Shown: positions 33,701 to 45,700 of the stretch, piece by piece
How the letters are laid out: the number at the start of each line of letters is the position of its first letter
Numbering within the stretch: the first letter of the stretch is position 1
From: Juglans regia
Taxonomy: Eukaryota; Streptophyta; Magnoliopsida; Fagales; Juglandaceae
NCBI RefSeq assembly: GCF_001411555.2
Contig: NC_049907.1
Location: forward strand, 30,275,001 to 30,339,000
Direction: 5' to 3'
Length of the DNA: 64,000 nt
Translations under genes and position numbers: made by a program
Notes under the pieces: generated by a model
Seen by the model: the letters and a program-made list of their open reading frames with translations, nothing else
Database searches by the model: none
What the model was told of the DNA's origin: nothing

Positions 33701-36700
33701 GCCTTTGGCTCTGCCACAAGATATAATAGTGACCTCTGATTTCTGGCCCTGCCACAGAATATAATAGTGTCCTCTATTTTGAGTGCACTCACTTTAGTGA
33801 CAAAATAGTAATTTATGTTCTGCAACCCTACCACGAGGATAAACATGGCCTCTGTTTCTATTTCTGATGTTTTTTAGTTATGCTTGTGCCTAAGGTCTAT
33901 TTTATTGATCATAAAATAGACAAAGGCCAGAGTATACATGACATACAAAAGCATCACTTATGCATGCTAGTTTAACGATACAATGAAGTCATGAAAAGAC
34001 ATGCCATTAAAATAAAATACAATCAACCAATAATATTGAAAAATAAACTTCTAAACTCATCTATTGACCACTTTCGATCTTCAAAACTTCTTGCATTCCT
34101 CTCCCTCCAAATACGACACCATAGACAAATTGGGACCATCTTCCACATTGTTGCAATCTGAGGGTTGCCCGAATGCCCAGCCAAGAAGCTAGGAGGTCAA
34201 TTACCCTTTGCGGCATCACCCAAGCTAAGTCTGTCCGAGCAAAGAAGTCATTCCACAACGTCACAGCAATCTCACAATGAAGTAATAGATGATCTATGAA
34301 CTCTGCTCTTTTTGCACATACAACGTCAATCCATCACTATGATGTAGTGCTTCCGTACAATATCTATAGTAAGGATCTTTCCTAAGGAAGTCTTCCGTAC
34401 AAAAAAATAAAAAAACTTGCCTTCAAGGTAGCTTTGTCTTCCAAATACTGTTCCAAGGGAATGGATTTGTATTATTGCGTGGTCATGGCTTGATAGTATG
34501 AGCAGATTGTGAACTTCCCTTTCTCGCCAAAAGATCTTGTCTTCAACCCCCCTCCCCCCAGGCATCATAAAAGTAGAGTACAATAACTCATAGAACTCCA
34601 AAAAAGGGCAACTTCCTAATCTTGTGCATTTCTAAGGAATGTGGGAGTACCATTAGATAGGATTAAGAGGTCCGCAATTGAGACTTCTTTCATTCTTGTC
34701 ATGCCAAAGAAGTTTGGATAAGCTTCCTTGAGTGCTCTATCGCCACACCATACATCGTGCCAAAATTTGATTTTGGACCTATCACCCACCTCAAAACGGA
34801 TATTTTGTGAATGTGTTCCATACTCTTCTTATGTGTTTCCATAGTCCCATCCCATATGGCCCACTTTCCTCATTTGAACACCATCCTCCCCATGGTTCAC
34901 CATAGTTCGACTCTATTACAGCTCTCCATAATGCTCCCCGTTCATTGTGGTATCTCCATAGACATTTGCCAAGCAAAACTTTGTTAAGAAATTGCAAGTT
35001 CTGAATACCCAAACCTCCTTCCGGATTAGGGAGCATACCTAGGCCCATTTTACTAAGTGGAATTTAAACTCATCGTTCACCCCTCCCCCCCTCCCAACAA
35101 GAAATCTCGTTAAAGTATCTCCATGCGATAAGCCACCTTGGTGGGAAGTGGAAATAGTGATAGAAAGTAGGTTGGCAAGTTGGAGAGTGTACTTCTGATT
35201 AAAGTGACCCTACCACCTCCGGAGAGATACATCTGCCAACTAGCAAATTTCCGCTCCATTGTTTCTAGTACATCATCCCAATTAGATCTCGATTTGAACG
35301 GGGCACCCAAATGAAAGCCCAAATATTTCATTGGTAGCTGAGATATCTTGCATTCCAAAATGTAAGCATGCTCTCCACATTCTTAACATCCCCATTGAGA
35401 CTACTTCTGATTTAGCCAAGTTCACATTCAACCCTGCAACAGCTGCTTCAACCCCGAAACAGCTTCAATGCATAAAATGAGTGCTCTCAAACCTCGAATT
35501 TGATCATGGTTGGCCCCACAAAAGATTAGGGTATCATCGGCAAATAAAAGATGAGATATGTGAAGTGAGCCACAATTTGCCTCCCTACTAAGAATCCAGA
35601 TAAGAGCCCTCCACGACACTTGAAAACATCTTGCTAAAAGCTTCCATTAAAAACAAAGAGTAGCGGAGATTGACGATCACCTTGTCTCAAGCTTCGTGAG
35701 CTTTTAAAAAAGCCCTTTGATGTGCCATTCACCAAGACAGAAAAACAGACAAATAGAAATACACAATCCAAGAGCACCATTTAACACCACATCTCTCGAG
35801 CATGTAAAGCAAAAATCTCCAATTGACTCGATCATAGGCTTCCTCCATATCAAGCTTACACATGCCCCGGCACTCTTGACTTGAGTCTACTATCCAATTA
35901 TTTGTTAGCAACTTGAGTCTACTATCCAATTATTTGTTAGCAATAAGTACCGAATCAATAATTTGCCTACCTTGGACAAAGGCATTTTGAGACTTTGATA
36001 TTAACTTCTCAACCACCATGCCCAATCTATTCACCAAGACTTTCAAAAAGATCTTGTAAATTCAGCTCACCAAGCTAATAAGGCGATAATCTTTGACCTC
36101 TATAGCGCCAGGCTTTTCTGGAATGAGAGCATTAAATGTTGCATTGAAACTCTTTTCAAAACTACCACTTTCATGAAATTCATGAAAGACCCCCACTATA
36201 TCTTCTTTGATCACTTCCCAACAAGTTTGGATAAAAGCCATTGAAAACCCATCTGAACATGGAGCTTTGTCACCCGTCATGCTTCTTAACGCCTTTCTGA
36301 TTTATGTTTCTTCAAAAAGCCTTTCAAGCAGTCCTACTTCTTAAGAATCAAAGCATCAAAGTGAAGCCCATCTAGTCTCAGTTCCAAGAGAATTATTCTA
36401 AAAGAAAACTCTTGTAATAGTTGACAATGTGATATTTGATCTCAGTTTGGTTAGAAGAAACCGCTCCATCAATCATCAATGTCTCTATTGGCCTATGGCA
36501 TTGTTCCTCCTATGCGAGTTATATTATTATTGAAAAAGAAATGTTTCTGAAAATATCACTGCTATTTTTTAAAACTGCTTGTTTCTGCATTCTGTAACTG
36601 GTTCGTGCTTACACACTAGTATAGATTTGCTACTTACTGAGTTAGTGGACTTACCCTTTTATCTCCACTTTTTTTCAGATGACTTTAATGGTTGTGACAG

Positions 36701-39700
36701 TTGGAATAGATGGCACGTGACAGAATTAAAAGAGAAATGTGAGATAAGTGTCAGGTGGCATAAGTGGATTTGTTTGAGTTAAGAGAAATTTCACTAGTGT
36801 TTAGTTTATTTTACTTGGAATAATATTTTAGGCATTTGATTTTGGAGGACTTTTGTATTTAAGTTCTTATTATTTTCGATTTTAGGATAAAGGGTTCACC
36901 CCCAGGTATGGGGTGTGACAGCTCAAACCTTAGACGTGGAGGAAACATACCACCAAGACCAAAACTCTTACCACTTGAGCCAACCCCTATGAGTTCAATA
37001 CCCTAGAAAAGGTATTGAACTCATACTTTAAAATAAAAAATAGAGAAAATGATTACTGAATGTGGTGCAGTGAAAACACAGCAAATTCTCATACGGAAGA
37101 AAAGGTTCTCTTTACACAGCGTCATAAATGCAATCTATTTCAACAAAAACTTCTGTAAGTCAATAAATTTTGTATTGCACCATTTTTTTCCAATAACTGA
37201 GAGCATAAGATAACTTATTTTCTTCAACATTTAAATATAAAACAAGACTCCCTGATTAGCCCTCCATATCAAATCAAATTATCGAAGAGCCAATTTGGTT
37301 TAACAATTCTAACCAATATTTGTTCATATTCATTAATTAATGATACCTTTAGTAGGCTGGTTTTTTCACATAAAGAAGGTGCCAATTTAAGCAATCCTTG
37401 ATGGTAGTCTATCAAATACAAACTCAGGATGCACAAAATATTTCTTTTTTTGATAGGTAAATTAATAATATGATACACGGTGGTTTTTTTTATTAGGTAA
37501 AATAATTGTTGTTTAGCAAAATAATATCATTTCGTTAAAGCAAATAGTCTTGTAAGGTTTAACACTGACCGAGAAAGGCCACTAAGTAGATAGAACGTCC
37601 TTTTTCTCCTTAATAGGGGGAGTTATGCCTCTATTTAATGAGATTATTTTTTTGATCGTCTCATAATTAATAATCTCAAAAAATGAGATGATTAATTATA
37701 TTGCTTACAAAAAAGGAGACAATGCAATGAACATTTAGTAACATGCATAAAAACAAGGACAGCACACCTTCGCATTGGAAACAATGAGATCCACATCTTG
37801 CAAAAATGCTGAACATGTAATGTACTGCCCAGAATCAACACGTTGAAGCAAAGTAGCCATGTCCATAGGGTTTTGAATGATTGAGCGATAGTTTGGAGCA
37901 TCCTCATCCATGACTGGATAATGGAAAGCACTAAACCTTTTATCATATAAAATCCTGCGAATACAAGAATAACAAACATATACTGAGAATGAGTGAGAGA
38001 GAGTAGTTATAACGTTTCTAATGCTGAAGTCAATCCAAAATGCTCCTGATTGCGTGTTAAAGCCATAGCCTAGTGAAGCCAACTACAAGATATTAAATTT
38101 GGTTTGGTTGAAGTTGATAATATTTCTTTTCAACCAGAAATAAGCAGAACCATTCCTGCAAATCATGAGCCAGATTAACACTTTCCATTAGCATGAGCCA
38201 AGGCCTAAAAAAAGTGTAGTACCTTTTTGGCATGAGATTGAAAAAAATTAACAGAAATAATCAAATAAGATCTCATTTTATTGTTTCCATTTAGCAAGTC
38301 AACATGAATCAACAACTTAATCACTTACATTATAAGATACTACGGGATTATTTTATGTACATGATGAGTGATTTCAAGGAGATGTTGTAGCCGGATAACT
38401 TTTTGTATCTCCTCCATACACTTCTCAATATTAGCGAATGGTAATCATAAGGGTTTTTTACTTGTTCTCATGGTTTGTGTTGGTTTCTATTGTCTCCACT
38501 TCTTTTTGCCATTGTCATGGAAACATTTAGCAGAATGATTTCTGAAATTATGCAACTGGGACTTATTATCAGGTGTTTTGTGAGAACAAGGTATGTATAT
38601 GGGTTGATTATTCCACTTCGCCAGTTCTATCCGCAGATGATACGCCAATTTTAAGGCAAATCCTGACCACATTCTCTCACTGCAATGTTTGTATTTGTGT
38701 TTTGAAGTAGTGTTTGGTTTGAGTATCAATTTCTCTAAATCTGAGCTGCTTTTCATTGGCCTGTAGAGAGTATTGATGGGCTGGCTAGTATCCTCGAGTG
38801 TGGGTTTTACTCATTGCCTATGACATGTTTAGCCCTTCCTTTGGGAGCCTCTTTTAAGACAAAAAAACAATTTGGGATGACAATATTGAAAAGACCGAGT
38901 GTCTTTTGGCAAGATGGAAGCAGATGCATTTGTCCAAGGGTGGAAGGATCACTTTGAGTAAGAGCACTTTGTCAAGTTTACCGTCATTTTCATGTCATTG
39001 TTTCCTCTTCCAAAGGGCATTGCTAATCATTTGGAAAATCCAGCAAGATTTCTTGCAAGGTGTGAAACAATCGAGTTAAGATTTCATATGATAAATTGTC
39101 TATGGTGTGTTCTCCAGCTTCCATGTGTGGCTTGGGCGTTAGAAATCTTATTTTGTGTAATAAGCCTTGTTGGGAAAGTAGTTATGGTGTTATTCTTCCG
39201 TGTGTGTTTGTGTGTGCAAGAGAGAGAGAGAGAGAGAGAGAGAGTTTACAGAGGCTGGTGACGGATGCAAAATATGGATATGATTGGGGGTGGATGTGCC
39301 AATTGGATTTTGTTCAGTTGAGAGAAGAAAAAGAAGACAGGATGTGGTGGGCTCCATCAAAGAGGGGGTATTTGAGGTCAAATCACATTATCAGGTGTTG
39401 TCTCCACAAAGGAGTTATCTTTTTCAATGGAAAGAATATATAGAGTAAAGCTCCCTTGGGAGCAGCTTCCCTCACTTAGGTGGCAGCATCGGGGAAAATT
39501 CTTACAGTGATTAATGTAAGGAAGCAAAAATTTATTGTAATAAATTGGTGTTGTATGTGTAAGAAGAATTTCTATTTTAGACACCTTTATCATTGAATGA
39601 AAGCATATTTCTATTTTCCACTTTCATTTTTCAAGAATTTTTAGAACTATTTACTATTTCTAGCTAGGTGCATCTGCTATATGCTCCTATTGTATTTGAA

Positions 39701-42700
39701 TGGCCTTTCTTCCCATTAATAAAACTACCTTAACCATAGAATTTACTCCTTACATTTGTAATTCATAGTCCATCAGAAGGATTACCTACTACACAGCCTA
39801 TGTACTATTCATGTCCCTAAGTATTCTTATTAATAATCTTCTACTTGTCAAAAAATTATCACCCCCATTGCTTTCATATATACTATACTTTCATTCACAG
39901 TGCTACAAATGAAATTGTAACAGATCATCATATTAATGCAATTCCTAACTCAAGCTTGATTAAGTGTAATATAATATCATACTAGTGTACCAATTGACCT
40001 CATGATAAAATTGTCAGGGTACAGTCTGGTCGTCAAAGGACAGTGTTAGGATGATCTACAGACTCAGACATGTTGGGTTAGATTCCATTTTAGAAGTGAC
40101 GTTGGATTATCTGATACACGGTTTTAATGGATGGGATCATATATCCAGGGTTGGCTCAGAAGGGGGCCCTAACTTGGAGAGGTTCCACGTCATCAAGAAA
40201 AGATTGAGAAATTTAGGAGAATCTTTTATGAAGAAATGCAACTATATGTTAAAATCCCTCATGTCATAATCTAAGAAAATGCAAGTCATGAAAAAAATCA
40301 AGAAATGTAGTAGTATCAATTAAGAAATAACCAATCTTTATCGAATGGACTAGGTGTAGGAAAGGAAAATCTGACCGGTTGCAAATATCTCTAAGGCACA
40401 TCCGCAATCGGCGAAGGGCATGCTGTTCAGCTTCTAACTTGGCTTTTAACTCAGAGGCCTTTGGACCACTTGCCACTTTGGGGGCCCTGGGAAGTTCAGG
40501 AAGAGAGGCAGAATCATGGGATTTTTCGGTCATGCCATCCAACAAGACCGACAAAGTAGCTTCAATTAAGCGGTCAAAAAACAATGATTTGTCTCCATTA
40601 GACGGTTCACCGACTTCGTAGCTGACCCAAAAATAAAGCATTAGTATATAAAAGTAATTTTAACCATGAAAAGCATTTCAGATATGATAAAATTGATTTG
40701 TCAATTAAAGTTCTCTACAAACTAAAGCTTTGGTTAGAAGACATTTCAGAACTTTACGTCCAACTATGACTTCTCTATAAATTGTATTACATTAGCAAAA
40801 AAACAATAAATTAATAAAAACTGTAGCATACTTAACTTTTTGCATTTGAAAAATAAGCATCAAAAGAATTAGAAATATCAGTGTTAGAATCTGCTTTGTA
40901 AGATTTTTTGAAAGACGATTAAAATCAATGGTTTTTGTACACAACCCCAAACTTCTTTTGAAAAATTATTCATCAATGTATAGAAAATGCATCAGAATGT
41001 TAAAAACATCAGTTATGAAATTTGCAAGTTGCTTACAAAAAGACTGAAAACATACACAGAACAGTGAGTAAATACTGAAGAAGGCAGGTCCTCAATTTCA
41101 GAAAGTGGGACTGCAGATGTCCCAAGTAACAATATAGGCAAGTCAGAAGGCAATTCTTCCAGTAAAGTCTGCAGGACAGCCCTCAACTGTTCATGTGCCT
41201 GCAATGTTAAAACTATCAAATTAGATAAGAGGAAAAGTAACAGAGTCAACAGAGGATTCTTTTTTTTAAGTCAAATACAGATTTATGAAGCATACTCAAG
41301 AATAAAACATGGATTTTCAGCATGTCCAATTTCTTGTTTAGAACTTCAATAGCATCAGATACAAAAATAGTATGCACTCACAGTTTCCCACCAAATGTTG
41401 AACTGAGGCAAATAGAGTATTGACGGTGTTGTTCTTCTTGCTTCGCCAAAGATATGTACCAGTGCCTCCTCAGGTGTCTTTGCACTAGGATCTGAAAGAA
41501 GAGATGGCAGTCCTAGAGAATGAACAGGAAATTTCTCCAGTTCATGTAAAATTGCAGGCCCAATATGATCCTGTTAAACTAAAGCAGTAAGTATATTTCG
41601 TTTGCAGTTAATATTGTGTCAATTTATCAATATCAATAAGTTCGATGATATTTACCAGCCCAGTACCTTCACCACCATGAAGCAGAAGCCGAGGCCTATA
41701 GACAAGAGGAATAGCAGAACCATAGGAAAGCATAGAAAGCTTGGTCAACTCTGATGAGACTGCAACCGCAGGGAATATATCTGATATAGTATTCATGGCT
41801 TTCTGGAGATGTCTCTGTAGACATGGTGCAACTACTGAAGACAGCGGTCTAGAGTGCACGAGAGCACCCCGGTGAGCAGCCGGAGTAATTGTTGACATGG
41901 CTTCGACAAAGTGATACTTCTCAACCCTTACAGAATCAACATCTATCAGAAATTTGTCATCACTGGTGTATACCTGCGGGTATTTTTCACGAAAAGCACG
42001 AATGGCAGCTTCAGTGCATAGAGCTTTTAAATCAGCGCCACAGTAGCCTACACAACTTGTTGCAAGTTCCAATTTTAGTTCCTTTGATGGAGGATGCTTC
42101 CATTTGCGAGTGTGAATGTCCAATATTTCAGCACGAGCCTCACAGCCAGGCAAAGGAAAGTTAAATTCACGATCAAATCGACCAGGTCGGCGCAATGCCC
42201 CATCAATAGCATCAATCCTGTTTGTTGCTCCAATTAAAACAACTTGTCCACGAGAGTCAAGACCATCCATTAAAGCAAGCAAAGTGGACACAATAGAATT
42301 ATGAATTTGCTCTTGTTTGCTGGACCTCACAGGAGCAAGTCCATCAATTTCATCAAAAAAGATGATGGAAGGCTGATTCCTCTGTGCTTCCTCAAAAAGT
42401 AGTTTCAACTGTCTTTCAGCCTCACCAACCCACTTGCTTAAAACATCAGCTCCCTTGCGCATGTAAAAACTGACTTTCTGGCCAGCCTTTGATGCAGCAC
42501 AGGCTAATGCTCTGGCAATTAATGTCTTTCCAGTGCCGGGAGGACCACATAATAGTACGCCTCTTGGTGGGGTGATGTGATAACTTGCAAAGAAATCTGG
42601 ATATAATAATGGAAAGAAAACCATCTCCTTCAAGGCATCAATATATCCGGAAAGGCCACCTATATCTTCAAAACTAACACTCTCATCAACCTGTAAAGGT

Positions 42701-45700
42701 TGGATGTCTGCCCCTCCCTTAGAACTTGGCCCAGCAGTTTGAATCCCAGAAGACAAGGTAGCGAAAGCATCACCCTGATGACCCCAACCTGATGCAGCAA
42801 CATTCAATCCCCATGCTGTTGTACCATGCATGTCCGGTCCTCCAAAAAGCCAAGGTGGTCCAGATCTGCCCCCACCTCGCCCCAAGGGAATTGCAGGGCC
42901 TTGGTCTAACTCATCCACAAGAAGAGAATCATCAGAATCTTCAGCTCTCGTTAAACGATGACGCTTATGTACTCTTGACCCACCCTTCCTTACATCCCTA
43001 CCAACCTTAGGCCCCATTCCTTGGTGTAATACCCTTCGAGGAGATCTCGGTCTTGGCTTACCTTCTTCCATAGACAGCCTTCGAACATCTGCACGATTTC
43101 GAAGATCATATCGCCTTCTTCCCTCCTGTTCTTCACCCTCTTCATCATCACCATCTTCCTCTCCGTCATCTTCACCCTCACCCTCATCTTCTGCCTCACC
43201 GTCATTTTGCCCATCATCCGCATCATTATAGTCATCATCATTTCCATTTACCATGTCATCTCGACCAGCCTTCTCCACTGAAGTACCTTGCTCATCATCA
43301 GACTCTAAACCCAATTGTTCTCTTGCAACTACTTTTGAACGACGTGGTCGAAGTCCTTCCCGTCTAGGTGTTGTTTTATTCTTCACAATTTTCCTACGCT
43401 TGGGAGATGATAACTCATCATGACTCACACTGTTGCCAACCTGGTTCCTCAAAGGTCGATATGCAGGTCTCTGAAACAAAATGGTACAATTTTAGCTCCC
43501 AAAACCAAATCATGTATTACAGAGCTGTTATATTGTTGAAACCTGAACCCTATGGAAGCCAAGCTAATAAAATGAAATATAAAGTAGCACGTTTGACAGG
43601 GTGATAAACCTCACCATCAAATCCTCATCCTCTGTTCCAGAACTATCTGTGTAATCTTCCAAATTTACAGAAACCCTTCTCTTTCTTGTAGAACGCCGAA
43701 GATTGGTTGCGACTGACTGCAAATATACCCATGAAAACCATCTATGAGAATTTCAAAGCATGTATTTAGCAAAAATGTCATAATGCCCCATGACTGAAAA
43801 CCTATTAAATTAATGTCTCACTATTATAGGTATGCAATGCCTTACAAGCATAAAAAAAAAATAGGAAAAGCAATTATCTTCTACCATCATAAAGGAAATT
43901 CCGAATATTGCATAAAGTCATGCTATCACTGTGGTGGCCCACCTAAATTATATTTTTTTTATAAGTAAACGGTAGTATTAATAAGGATAGGCAAAGCCCA
44001 AGTACACAAGATGGTATACAAGAGATAGAACCTATCTAGTTCATAATATTGGCCCAACTAAATTATATATATTCAGCTTCCTTTCTGTATTTCACTAACA
44101 GGAGATCTCCTGTCATCATTACCATGTCACTACCTTCTCAAATAAAGGGTCAGGACTAAAACCTAGTATAAACCAAAATAGGAGGCTAACACAGTTTCCT
44201 ATATACAGTCAATTTAGGAGTAATCTTCTTTCTCATGCAAAAGATCAAAGAGAAGCAACAACAGTAGAGAAAAGAGATTGCCAAACCCCAACCAAATCAA
44301 ATTGAAATTTCAATCTACCTTGTCACTTCATAGGATATATATTTTTTTATCAGTAAAGATGTTTTATTGATATAGAAATAGGCCTAGCCCAAGTACACAG
44401 AAAATATACATGTGATTACACCTAGTTAGGAACTAGCAACAGTTACAAGGAAATCATGAAAGTTGAGACCATTAAAGTCTATAACAACTGCCCACATAAA
44501 TAGAGTCATCCAAAAAATACTCTGAAACTCTTCCAAAGAACACGCACGATCCTCAAAATTTCGGTCATTCCTTTCACTCCAAATACACCAAAGTAGGCAA
44601 ATGGGAGCCATCTTCCACAGCTGCAATCTGTGGTGTCCCCAAGATCCCTCTCCATCTTCATAAGATATTTGCTTCCAACTCTTCTCTTTAAATATGCCCA
44701 TAAGGTAGCTATGATCCATTCTTCCTTTAAGTTCTTCCATTTGGTTTCAACGGGATGTCACGTAAATCTCTCTTGGAATGGCTTAAAAAAGTGTTTTTCA
44801 TTGCGAGAACTACAGGTTGAGAATAATAAGAGAAGAAAAACAAGCAGCACAATAGTCATTTCCAACAAGTTTGTAGTTCATCAAAAACCCACTAGGATCC
44901 CATTCGTACGCTAGATTGCAAACAGGCAACACGATAGTCATTACAAACAAGTTTATAGTTAATAAAAAGTTCAGAAAGAGCTTGTCAGTATAATTATCCC
45001 AAATTTCTGTGAAAAGTTCTCTAAAAATTTGAAGACTGTATTTCAACCGTCTAGCCTAAATCATTCCATCCAGAGAAATGATGCCAAAACAAATATAGGA
45101 TGCTTGAATAATCAAATATTTTGTTTGTATTTTTTCTCCTGTTTGTTCTCTCTCTCTCTCTCTCGCATGCAATGCAAGTTTTTTATGGTTTTTTTAATGA
45201 AATAAGATTCTTTATGGAGTATAGCTCTTTTTTCATATAAGTAAATTTTTTTATTAATATCAATAGGTGTCGCCTAAGTACAATAGACGTATACAAGAGA
45301 AACCACCTAGCAAGGATCAAGTATAGTTGGTTATGAGGATAGATATTGAAGCACGCACAGAATCGTTCTTCAATCGTTCCTGTTTCCATGCTGCTCTTGG
45401 TGCAAGCAATGCTAAACTTTAGAAAATTTTGAATGAATACGTTAACTTTGTGTTAAAATTTACAGGAGATAATGTGTTTTAATCTTTACCCTTTACGTGA
45501 AAACAAAATAACATGGAAATGATAACAAAAGATGATCCTGTGAACAACTGGAGGCAAGCCGAACCCATATATAATTGACCCAAGAAAGTACATAGGAGAA
45601 GGATTATGAAAATGTTAAAAAAAAATCCCTCATGAAAATCCGATGAGGTAATTGCATTTTAAACCAAACAAGAATCTGTAAAAATTTGTCAGTCCATTTT

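Noticed and set aside
42990..43247. Met/Lys/Arg-rich minus-strand ORF
   Set aside because: It is an alternative frame over the acidic GAT/GAA-rich part of BRAT1-like exon 3.
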